Assembly (NCBI RefSeq): GCF_020873895.1
Contig: NZ_JAHWGT010000001.1
Coordinates: 248,001-312,000, forward strand
Direction of reading: 5' to 3'
Origin: Streptomyces sp. DH12
GTDB taxonomy: Bacteria; Actinomycetota; Actinomycetes; Streptomycetales; Streptomycetaceae
Length of the DNA stretch: 64,000 nucleotides
Shown: one piece after another, positions 52,255-61,100 of the stretch
Position numbering within the stretch: the first letter of the stretch is position 1
How the letters are laid out: every line of letters begins with the position of its first letter
The notes under the pieces: model-generated
What the model saw: only the letters and a program-made list of their open reading frames with translations
Told to the model about the DNA's origin: nothing
Databases searched by the model: none
Made by a program: the position numbers and the translations under genes

Positions 52255-53625
52255 ATGCAGTCGTTCACACCCACGACCTCCGCCCTCCGGCACGGTCGTC
52301 TTCCCCGTCGGGGCCGCCGCGCCGCCGCGGTCGTGCTGTTCGGCGCGACGCTGGCCGGGGCGGCGGGCGCGTCGGCGTCGGCCGCCCTGGCCGCACCGGC
52401 GCTGACGGCGGCGCCGGTCGCCGCGGTGGCGGAGGCGGACCCGCCGCTGACCTGCCCCTCGGGGGCCTGCCGCCGCGTCTCCACGGAGCTGGGCTCGCCG
52501 CGCGGGGCGGCGCTGAACAGCACGGGGGAGTGGCTGTACGTCATCGACGAGGCCCAGAAGGCCAGTCTCCACCGGGTGAACGCGCGGACGGGGGCGCGGG
52601 AGAAGGACCCCATCGCGACCGAGGCCGGTCACGCCGTCAGGCTGGCGGACGACCGCACCGCCTACTCGGTCGACTACGGTCCGGACAAGCTGTGGCGGAT
52701 CGACCTGGAAACCGGCCGCAAGACGGAGGTCGCCACCCTGCTCAACCCCGTCGACCTCGCCCTGGACGGCAAGGGCAAGGCCTACGTGGTGACCCAGCAG
52801 GGCTCCATGACGCTCTTCGAGGTCGACCTCGCCACGGGGAAGGCATCCGAGATCTTCGTCGGGAACCACAGCCTGGCCGCGGTCGCCCTGGACGGCAGGG
52901 GCAACGCCTACGTCAACGAGACGTCCACCGACATCCTGTACCGGGTGTCGCTGGAGACCGGCCGCAAGACGAAGATCGCCGACGGTGTCAAGAGCAACTG
53001 GGTACTCCGCAAGGACGCCGGGGGCCGCCTCTACTACGTCACCGACGCCAACGGCGGCAGCCTGTACCGCGTGGACCCGGCGAAGCCCGCCCCGGTCGCC
53101 CCCGAGCTGCTGGTGACCGGACTCGGCAAGCCCATCTCGCTCGACTTCGAGCCCTCCGGCGCGGCCCTGATCGCCGACCGCTCGACGGGGACCCTGTGGC
53201 GGGTCACGCACGTCCTGCCGTCGACCCACGCCGCCACCGTCACCTCCGCCGGGGCCGGGACCAAGGTGACCGCGGGGGGTTTCGCCACTCCGGCCGTCAA
53301 GGTGCTCAACACCGGCGAGACCACGATCGGCACCGAACGGGTGGTCGTCACCGCCGGGCCGGGCACGAAGATCTCCTCGACGCGGATCGGCTGGTGGGCC
53401 AACGGCGCCTCCCACACGGCCGACTGCACCCGCTCCGCCGACAAGACGACCCTGACCTGCGACAAGGTGGACCTGAATCTCGCCTCCGGCGACCAGGCGA
53501 CCGTCTGGGCGTCCGTCAAGGTCGACGCCGGCCTCGCCGTCGGCACCGAGCTGAAGACGACCTTCGCCTTCGGCGGACCCGTCTTCGCCACCGGCGACAG
53601 CACCTACAAGGTCACCGCCCCCTGA
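52255..53625 (+). CDS. Secreted SMP-30/NHL-like beta-propeller protein
   Basis: 456 residues. The N terminus has a basic region (RHGRLPRRGRRAAAVVLFGATLAG) and a signal cleavage region near AALAAPA. The middle (about 70-320) has repeated propeller blades with DLETGRKTEVATLLNPVDLALDGKGKAYVV-like units, recurring motifs LETGRKTK/EVA and LDGRGNAYV. A C-terminal beta-sandwich (about 325-456; TPAVKVLNTGETTIGTERVVVTAGPG) resembles DUF11-type surface domains. Function unknown; it may bind or hydrolyse a ligand at the cell surface. ATG 52255 has GAGGAG 7 nt upstream. Confidence 0.82.
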   Translation: MQSFTPTTSALRHGRLPRRGRRAAAVVLFGATLAGAAGASASAALAAPALTAAPVAAVAEADPPLTCPSGACRRVSTELGSPRGAALNSTGEWLYVIDEAQKASLHRVNARTGAREKDPIATEAGHAVRLADDRTAYSVDYGPDKLWRIDLETGRKTEVATLLNPVDLALDGKGKAYVVTQQGSMTLFEVDLATGKASEIFVGNHSLAAVALDGRGNAYVNETSTDILYRVSLETGRKTKIADGVKSNWVLRKDAGGRLYYVTDANGGSLYRVDPAKPAPVAPELLVTGLGKPISLDFEPSGAALIADRSTGTLWRVTHVLPSTHAATVTSAGAGTKVTAGGFATPAVKVLNTGETTIGTERVVVTAGPGTKISSTRIGWWANGASHTADCTRSADKTTLTCDKVDLNLASGDQATVWASVKVDAGLAVGTELKTTFAFGGPVFATGDSTYKVTAP

Positions 53626-53850
53626 CCCGAGGCGGCCGCTCCTCCGCCCCCGGGGCAGCGCCTCCGTCGCGCCGCTCCCCGCGGCGCGACGGAGGCGTCC
53701 CGGTGGCCGTGCTGCCGCCGGTCGCGGCCCGACGGCGCGGGGACCACGTACCGGTTCGGGGGCCTGCGGCAGCGTCGACGCTGACAGCGCTGGGGCGACA
53801 TCGCTGTGGAGGACCGCCCCGGAGGCTTCCGCCGGACGCCTGGGCCGGTG

Positions 53851-54276
53851 TCAGCGGCAGTACCCGTGCGCGCTGCCCATGATCCGGGCGGTCTGCCGAG
53901 AGGTGGTGCCGAGTTCCTTCATCGTCTTCTTCGCCTGGTCGGCGAGCGCGGGGCCCTGGGCGGCGCAGAGGGCGTTGCCGTGGGTGAGGAGTGCCTCGTC
54001 GCTGATGCCGGCCATGTCCGGGTAGTGGGTGCGGACGGTCTTGAGGTAGAGCTCCGAGAGGACCCCCGTCAGCCGGCGCGGTCCTGGGCGGTCCTCGGAG
54101 GAGCGTGCCGGGGAGCCGCCCGGGGAGATCGCCGGGGGTGCCGGGGGCGGCGAGGTCGCGGCGGCCGTCGCCGCGGGGGCCGGGCTGTCGGACCGGTTGT
54201 CGCGGGAGTCGTCGCATGCCGAGGTGCCGGCGGCGACGACCGTCAGGCAGAGGACGAGCACGGGTAGGCGCTTCAC
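53851..54276 (-). CDS. DUF732-type lipoprotein
   Basis: 141 residues from GTG 54276. A hydrophobic signal (RLPVLVLCLTVVAAGTSAC) ends in a lipobox-like TSAC (Cys21). A Pro/Ala-rich linker (30-75) leads to a C-terminal helical domain (LTGVLSELYLKTVRTHYPDMAGISDEALLTHGNALCAAQGPALADQ... then RIMGSAHGYCR) with the spacing of DUF732 proteins, including two cysteines. GGAGAG precedes the start by 6 nt. Function unknown. Confidence 0.8.
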   Translation of the reverse strand: MKRLPVLVLCLTVVAAGTSACDDSRDNRSDSPAPAATAAATSPPPAPPAISPGGSPARSSEDRPGPRRLTGVLSELYLKTVRTHYPDMAGISDEALLTHGNALCAAQGPALADQAKKTMKELGTTSRQTARIMGSAHGYCR

Positions 54277-54426
54277 TGTGTCTCTCCGGATCAAAGAGGT
54301 GGGCAGTGATCATCTTCGCCCGAAGCCGGCCCGAACGGCGAACGGATTGCGCCCATGCCCAACGGCCGCGAGGTGGCGCGGGGGTCGCTGCGGTGCGGAC
54401 CCCCGCGCGTGCCCGGCACCCCCGCC

Positions 54427-54459
54427 CTCGTGCCCGGCACCCCCGGTGCCGGGCACGAG
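54427..54459 (-). terminator. Perfect 15-bp hairpin terminator after the phospholipase D-like gene
   Basis: CTCGTGCCCGGCACC and its exact complement surround a CCC loop, 33 nt beyond the PLD-like stop on the minus strand. No U-tract follows. Confidence 0.7.
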
Positions 54460-54491
54460 CGTTCGCGGCCGGGTCGTCCCGACCGACCCGT

Positions 54492-55763
54492 TCAGTCGTC
54501 CGAGGCCGGCTTCACGCCCTTGCAGGCGTCGGTGTCGTCCGCGGCGCCCGGAACCGCCGCCGCCTTCGCCGCGTTGAAGTTCGCCACGTACGCGTCGTGG
54601 TGGGCGGAGTCGTCGATCTTGAGGAGCGCTTCGTCGTTCTCGCGCAGGGCCGTGCCCGAGTAGTTGTGGCTGCCGGTCCAGACCAGCTTGTCGACCGCGC
54701 CGTCGTACTTGCCGTCGATCAGCAGGTACTTGGAGTGGATCACCGAGTTGGTGGTCTTGGGGTTGTCGTCCTCGTCGTGGTTGTGGCAGCGCAGCGTGGG
54801 GCCGCCGGAGGCGTGCAGGGCCTCCCACGTGCCCGGGGTCCCGGAGCCGGCGGCGCTGTCGGTCTCCGCGTAGAGCACCTCGACGGAGCAGCCCGCCCTC
54901 CGCAGCGCCGTCAGCTTCTCCGCGACGCCCTGGCGGGTCAGCCGCAGCACGGCGACGCGGACCTTGGTCTGGCGGGTGGTGGTGCCCTCGGTCCACTTGC
55001 AGGTCACGTTGTCGAGTGTGTTCCAGATGGTGTCCCGGGTGTTGCCCGATCCCGGGTAGGGGAAGAAGTACGCCTTGTAGGGGGAGTGGGCGACCGAGGT
55101 GTACGTCCACTTCTGCCAGTCCATGGCGACGAGCTTGGCGAAGTGGCTCTCGTACGTGCCGTACACGGCCGGGTTGGACGGGATCACGAAGGCGTCGTTC
55201 CACATGCGGGTGTACGCCGAGGGCGACATGTTCGACGAGCTCTGCACCACCACGTCGGATGCCCCGTCCACCTGGGAGAAGAGCCAGAACTTGTTGTGGT
55301 TCAGGCCGTTGCTCGGCAGCGCGTCGGGGTTGCCCAGACAGGACCGCTTGGGCGGGCACAGACCCACGAAGGACGCCTTGGTCCGGTCCGTGCCCAGGGC
55401 GCTCCGCAGGATGTCGTACGAACCGTCCGTGGGGATCACGCTCGTCGAGTCGAGCATGACCTGCACGTTCACCCCGCGCTGGGTGTGGGCGTCGGCCAGG
55501 GCCTGGGCCACCTTCTCGTCGTACAGGTGGTACAGCGCCACCTTGATGTCCGACTGGGGGGCCGCGGTGGATATGTAGGTCAGCAGCTTGATCCGGATGG
55601 CGTGCTGCTCCTCGTACGTGCCGGTCGGCCTGTTGAAGACCGGCCCCTCGGCCACGGCCGCCGCCGCCTCCCCGGTGCTGCCGACGTGTACCCCGGCGGT
55701 CAGCAGGATCGTGCTCAGGGCCGCAGCGAGCCTGCGTGACCTCCAGCGGAATGCGGTGCGCAT
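54492..55763 (-). CDS. Secreted phospholipase D-like protein
   Basis: 423 residues with a signal peptide (FRWRSRRLAAALSTILLTAGVHVGS...AAAA). Two HKD half-sites are present: LNHNKFWLF (His156, Lys158) and VIHSKYLLIDG (His343, Lys345, Asp350; H-X-K-X4-D). Each is followed by a SSSN/SGSHN-type element (VVQSSSNMS and VWTGSHNYSG). The enzyme should act on a phosphodiester outside the cell; substrate could be phospholipid or nucleic acid. Four cysteines could form disulfides. ATG 55763 has GGGAGGGGA 9 nt upstream. Confidence 0.9.
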   Translation of the reverse strand: MRTAFRWRSRRLAAALSTILLTAGVHVGSTGEAAAAVAEGPVFNRPTGTYEEQHAIRIKLLTYISTAAPQSDIKVALYHLYDEKVAQALADAHTQRGVNVQVMLDSTSVIPTDGSYDILRSALGTDRTKASFVGLCPPKRSCLGNPDALPSNGLNHNKFWLFSQVDGASDVVVQSSSNMSPSAYTRMWNDAFVIPSNPAVYGTYESHFAKLVAMDWQKWTYTSVAHSPYKAYFFPYPGSGNTRDTIWNTLDNVTCKWTEGTTTRQTKVRVAVLRLTRQGVAEKLTALRRAGCSVEVLYAETDSAAGSGTPGTWEALHASGGPTLRCHNHDEDDNPKTTNSVIHSKYLLIDGKYDGAVDKLVWTGSHNYSGTALRENDEALLKIDDSAHHDAYVANFNAAKAAAVPGAADDTDACKGVKPASDD

Positions 55764-56070
55764 GTTCTGGTCCCCTCCCGGAACGCCCCGCTGCCGCGGC
55801 AGCGGGCCTGACGTGTCGTCTCGCGTGGCCGACGGTCGGCACGCGACAGGTCGACGAGTCGACAGGGAATGGATCTTCCCAGAAGAACCGGAACGCCGTG
55901 TGCACGGGCCCGGTCGAGCCGCCGGACCGCCCCTACAACTCCAGGACCACACCAAGGGGTTGAGTCATCCCCGAGGTGGACCGGAGGTGCAGCCCAGCGA
56001 GTGATCCGCCCGGGGGCCGGCTCCTGAAGGATCCTTCCTGTCCGAACATGTGACCGGAAGGATCGATATC
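55764..56070. other. Divergent promoter region between PLD-like and peptidase genes
   Basis: About 300 nt with no gene. It contains the perfect palindrome GAAGGATCCTTC (56026-56037) and a second GGAAGGATCGAT that includes the peptidase ribosome site, plus GTCGACGAGTCGAC near 55850. These may be regulatory; no clear -35/-10 pairs are visible. Confidence 0.4.
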
Positions 56071-57759
56071 GTGCGCAGACGACGTCTCGCGCCCCTGGTG
56101 GCCGTGAGTGTCACGGCAACACTGGCCCCCGCGCTCGCCACTTCGACGGCTGCCGCCGCTCCGGCCGCCGCCCTGTCGACCGCCTCCGCCTCCCCGTCCG
56201 CGGCCAAGGGCGCGCTCGACCGGTACGTGAAGCAGAAGCCCCGGTGGAAGCGGTGCCACGCCGACACTCCGGCGGAGTTCGAATGCGCCACGGTCAAGGT
56301 CCCGCTGGACTACCGGGCCCCCACGGGCAAGCGGCTCGATCTGGCCATATCCCGGATCAGGAGCACCGCGCCCGACAAGCGGCGCGGTGTGCTGTTCTCC
56401 AACCCCGGCGGCCCCGGCGGCCAGGGTCTCCACATGCCGCTGGGGATGCTGGATAGTCTTCCCGCGTCCGCACGGCAGAGGTACGACCTCATCGGCTTCG
56501 ACCCGCGCGGTGTGGGCCGGAGCAGCCCGCTCTCCTGCGGCTTGGAGCCCGAGGAGGAGAACTGGCTGCGACCGTACAAGAAGGAGACGTTCGGCCAGGA
56601 CGTCGCCTGGGCGCGCGGCGTCGCCGACAAGTGCCGGCAGAAGGCCGGCGCCACGCTCCCGCACATCACCACCCGCAACACCGCGCGCGACATGGACCTG
56701 CTCCGGGCGATCCTCGGTGAGAGGCGGATCTCGTACGTGGGCTACTCCTACGGCACCTACCTGGGCGCCGTCTACACCCAGCTCTTCCCCGGCCGCGCCG
56801 ACCGGTTCGTGCTGGACAGCGCGGTCGATCCGGGGCGCGCCTGGCGAGGGATGATCCAGTGGTGGGCGGAGGGCGCCGAGCCCGCGTTCGACCGGTGGAC
56901 CGGGTGGGCCGCCGGGCGTTCGGAGAAGTACGGCCTCGGTGACACCGCGAAGGAGGTCGAGCGGACCTTCTGGAGCCTGGTCGCGCAGGCCGACGAGAAG
57001 CCCATCGAGGTCGACGGGCAGCCGACGACCGGTGACGACATCCGCAGCGGGATGCGCCAGGCGGTCTTCAGTCCCGAGTACGCCAGTGAGGCGCTCGTGG
57101 AGCTGAAGAAGGCGGCGGCGGGCGAGCCCGCCTCCGTGGAGCGGCTCGCGGCGTTCACGGACGCCGGGGCGGCCGGGGAGGCGGACGCCGTCCCCGGCGC
57201 GGCCCCCGGCGCCGCCCCCCGCTCGGCGGCCGATGGCGACGAGGTGCCGTCCGACAACATGACGGCGAGCTTCTGGGCCGTCGTGTGCGGCGACAACTCC
57301 GCCGCGTGGTCCCGCGACCCCGAGAGCTACCGGCGGGACGCCATCAGGGACAAGGCCCGCTACCCGCTCTACGGCGACTTCGCGTCCGGCATCAAGCCCT
57401 GCGCGTTCTGGGGCAAGTCCGTGGAACCGGTGACCGAGGTGGCCAACAGGGTCGGCTCCCTCGTCGTCCAGAACGAGTGGGACTCGCAGACCCCGCTGCC
57501 CAGCGGCCAGGCCCTGCACGCCACCCTGAAGCGTTCGAGGATGCTCACCGTCCTCAACGGCGAAGGCCACGGCGTGTACCCCAGCGGCAACGCCTGTACG
57601 GACGACACGGTCAACGGCTACCTGCTCACCGGCAGGCTCCCGGCGAAGGACGTCACCTGCGAGGCGACGGCCGAATCACAGGCGGAGGCACGGAGGAACC
57701 GGCAGCAGGACGAGCTTCCCGGCTCCCCGCTCCCGCAGCGCCTCCCGGACCGCTTCTGA
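56071..57759 (+). CDS. Secreted alpha/beta-hydrolase, tripeptidyl-aminopeptidase (TAP)-like
   Basis: 562 residues. Signal peptide (RRRRLAPLVAVSVTATLAPALATSTAAAA). The S33-type core has FSNPGGPGGQGLHMP, YDLIGFDPRGVGRSSPL, nucleophile elbow YVGYSYGTYLGAVY, and the TAP C-terminal region with QNEWDSQTPLPSGQ (Asp) and LNGEGHGVYPSGNACTDDTVNGYLLTG (His). Such enzymes remove N-terminal tripeptides from extracellular proteins. Conserved cysteines in KRCH, FECAT, SCGLE, DKCRQ and VVCGD probably form disulfides. GTG 56071 has GGAAGG 9 nt upstream; GTG 56050 is in frame but lacks a ribosome site. Confidence 0.92.
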   Translation: MRRRRLAPLVAVSVTATLAPALATSTAAAAPAAALSTASASPSAAKGALDRYVKQKPRWKRCHADTPAEFECATVKVPLDYRAPTGKRLDLAISRIRSTAPDKRRGVLFSNPGGPGGQGLHMPLGMLDSLPASARQRYDLIGFDPRGVGRSSPLSCGLEPEEENWLRPYKKETFGQDVAWARGVADKCRQKAGATLPHITTRNTARDMDLLRAILGERRISYVGYSYGTYLGAVYTQLFPGRADRFVLDSAVDPGRAWRGMIQWWAEGAEPAFDRWTGWAAGRSEKYGLGDTAKEVERTFWSLVAQADEKPIEVDGQPTTGDDIRSGMRQAVFSPEYASEALVELKKAAAGEPASVERLAAFTDAGAAGEADAVPGAAPGAAPRSAADGDEVPSDNMTASFWAVVCGDNSAAWSRDPESYRRDAIRDKARYPLYGDFASGIKPCAFWGKSVEPVTEVANRVGSLVVQNEWDSQTPLPSGQALHATLKRSRMLTVLNGEGHGVYPSGNACTDDTVNGYLLTGRLPAKDVTCEATAESQAEARRNRQQDELPGSPLPQRLPDRF

Positions 57760-57795
57760 GCCGGGCCGCGAGGCCCGCCGCCACCTGACTCCTCG

Positions 57796-57838
57796 ACGAG
57801 GCTGCGGGGCCCTCCTGGGAAGGGGCCCGCAGCCTCGT
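57796..57838 (+). terminator. Hairpin terminator after the peptidase gene
   Basis: ACGAGGCTGCGGG pairs perfectly with CCCGCAGCCTCGT (13 bp, 17-nt loop), 36 nt after the peptidase stop. It separates that unit from the PKS gene downstream. Confidence 0.7.
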
Positions 57839-58153
57839 GAGCCGTCGCCCCGGCGTGGCGCGGGAGACCCGGCGACGCCTCGGGCTCGACCGTCCCTGAC
57901 CGCCCCCGCCCGTGCCCGACCGCCCCGCCGGTCGCCCCACGCCACCTCCGCGGAGAGCTCCGGCCGGCCCCGTGGACGACGCACCGTCGGACGCGGCCTC
58001 CGGCAGCCGCCGGGCACGGCGCCGCGTCCGGATACCGCCGGGCAGCGTGACGCGGTGAAAGCTGCGCCGTTGAACCAGACCGGACACGGACGAGGTCCGT
58101 GGTGGCAGGCAGCGCCGCCCGGCGTGGACGCGGCAGAACATGGGAAGTGAAGC
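57839..58153. other. Gene-free leader region of the PKS gene
   Basis: 315 nt with no supported coding frame. It should hold the PKS promoter; TTGAAC (58070-58075) is a possible -35 box but no matching -10 was found. CG-rich simple sequence fills the first half. Confidence 0.45.
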
Positions 58154-61100
58154 GTGGCGAATTCTCGGGGACCCTCGGTGCGGCAGGGGACGGGTCCGTG
58201 GAGCGACCGGCTGGCCGGCCTCCCCGCGTCGGCCCAGTACCTGGCCCTGCTCGATCTGGTGCGGACCCGGCTGTCGGCGGTGACGGGCCGTACGGCCGTA
58301 CGGCCCGTCGAGGCGACGTTCCCGTGGCGGCGGCTGGGAGTGCGGCGGCAGGTGGCGGAGCGGCTGCGCGCCGACCTGTCCGAGGCGACGGGCCTGCGGC
58401 TGCCGGCCACCTTGTTCTTCGACCACCCGACGCCCCACGCACTCGTGGGACACCTGCGGTCCGCGCTCCTGGGGACGCCCGAGCGCGACGGCCGCCCGTC
58501 GCCCGCCACGGCCGCCGACCCGGCGCCCACGGTGCAGGAGCCGCTCGCGATAGTCGGCCTGGCGTGCCGCCTGCCGGGGGGCGTCGACACCCCCGAGAAG
58601 CTGTGGCAGCTGGTCGCCGAGGGCAGGGACGCCGTCGGCGGGCTGCCCGAGGACCGCGGCTGGGACCTGGAGGCCCTGTACGACGCGGACCCGCGGTCAC
58701 CGGGCACCACCTACACCCGCCACGGCGGGTTCCTCAGCGGCGTCGACCGGTTCGACCCCGACTTCTTCGGGATCGGCCCCCGCGAGGCCGTGGCCGTCGA
58801 CCCGCAGCAGCGGCTCATGCTGGAGGTCTCCTGGGAGGCCATGGAACGCGCGGGCATCGACCCGCACGCACTGCGCGGCAGCCGTACCGGGGTGTTCGCC
58901 GGGGTCTCGCTCCAGGACTACGGGCCCGCGTGGTGCGAGGCCCCGCCGGAGGCGCAGGGCCACATGCTCACCGGCAACGCACTGGGCGTGGTGTCCGGCC
59001 GGATCGCGTACACCTTCGGCTTCGAGGGGCCGGCGCTGACCGTCGAGACGCAGTGCTCCGCTTCCCTCGTGGCACTGCACCTGGCCGGTCAGGCCCTCCG
59101 GACGGGCGACTGCGACCTGGCACTGGCCGGTGGGGTGACCGTGATGTCCACACCCGGCATGCTGTCGGAGTTCAGCCGCAAGCGGGGCCTGGCCCCGGAC
59201 GGGCGGTGCAAGGCGTTCTCGGCCTCGGCGGACGGGACCGGGTGGGCCGAGGGGGCCGCCGTGGTCGTGCTGGAACGGCTCGCCGACGCGCGACGCCGGG
59301 GACACCGGGTGCTGGCGGTACTGCGGAGCACCGCCGTGAACCAGGACGGCGCGAGCAACGGGCTGACCGCACCCAGCGGCCCCGCGCAGGAACGGCTGAT
59401 CCGCCGGGCGCTGGCCAACGCGGGACTGCGGGCCGCCGACGTCGACGCGGTCGAGGCACACGGCACCGGGACCCCCCTGGGCGATCCGATCGAGGCGCGG
59501 GCGATCATCGCCGCCTACGGGGAGGGCCGGCCCGCGGGGCGGCCGCTCCGCCTCGGGTCGCTGAAGTCGAACATCGGGCACGCCCAGGCCGCCGCCGGAG
59601 CCGCCGGGGTGATCAAGATGGTCATGGCCCTGCACCACGGGGTGCTGCCGCGCACCCTGCACGTCACCGAGCCGTCACCGCACGTCGACTGGTCCGCGGG
59701 GGACGTGGAGCTGCTGCGCGAGCCGGTCGCGTGGCCCCCGCTCGCGGACCGTCCGCGCCGGGCGGCCGTGTCGGCGTTCGGGGTCAGCGGCACCAACGCC
59801 CACGCCATCATCGAGGAGGCACCCGGCGCAGGCGGTGACACCACCACCGCTCCCGCCGCGAAGGACGCCGCTCCCGCCGTGACGGACACCGCCGTACCGG
59901 CCGCCCGGGACACGGCCGCTTCCGCCGTGGCGGACACCGCCGTACCGGCCGCCCGGGACACCGCCGCTCCCGCCGTGACGGGCGCCGCCTCCGCCGCCGA
60001 GGACACCGCCGTCCCCGTCGTGCTGTCGGGCCGTACGGCGACGGCGCTGCGCGAGCAGGCGCGTCGGCTCGCCGCGCACGTGGCCGCCCGGCAGGAGGTG
60101 ACGCCGCTCGACGCCGGGTTCACCCTCGCGGGCCGTACCCGCTTCGAGCACCGTGCGGTCGCCGCCGTCACCGACCGGGCGGAACTGCTGGGTGCCGTGG
60201 AGGCGCTCGCCGAAGGACGCCCGGCGCCCGGACTGGTCACCGGCAAGGTGTGCGCCGAGGTGGCGGACGGCCGGCCGGCCGTGCTCTTCACCGGCCAGGG
60301 CAGCCAGCGCCCCGGCATGGGACGGGGCCTGTACGCGGCCCACCCCGTCTTCGCGCGCGCCCTGGACGAGGTGTGCCTGCGCATGGCGCCCCATCTGGAA
60401 CGGCCGCTGCGCGAGGTGATGTTCGCGCCGGACCGGTCGGCCGACGCCGAGCTGCTGCACCTGACCGCCTATGCCCAGCCCGCGCTGTTCGCGTACGAGA
60501 CCGCCCTGTACCGGCTCGTGGAGTCCTGGGGGGTGCGGCCCGCCGCGCTGCTCGGGCACTCCCTCGGGGAGCTGACGGCGGCCCACGTCGCCGGGGTGTG
60601 GTCGCTGGACGACGCCTGCACACTGGTCGCCGCACGCGGCAGAGCGATGCAGGCCTGCCCGCCCGGCGGCGCGATGACGTCGGTCGAGGCGACCGAGGAG
60701 GAGGTGCTGCACTCCCTGACCGGGATCGAGGACCGGGTCGCCGTCGCCGCGGTCAACGGCCCCGACTCCACCGTGGTCGCGGGTGACGCGGAGGCGGTCG
60801 GGCACCTCGCCGCCGCGTGGGAGGCACGGGGCCGCAGGATCCGCGCGCTGACCGTCAGCCACGCCTTCCACTCCCCGCACATGGACCGCGCGCTGGACGA
60901 ACTGCGCGCCGTGGCCGAGACCCTCACGTACCACCCGCCCACCGTGCCGGTGGTCTCCAACCTCGTCGGGGAGGTGGCCACCGCCGAGCAACTCGCCTCC
61001 CCCGAGTACTGGGTGCGCCACGTCCGCCGGCCCGTCAGGTTCCTGGACGGAGTCCGCCGCCTGCACGGCGAGGGCGCCACCGGCTACCTGGAACTCGGCC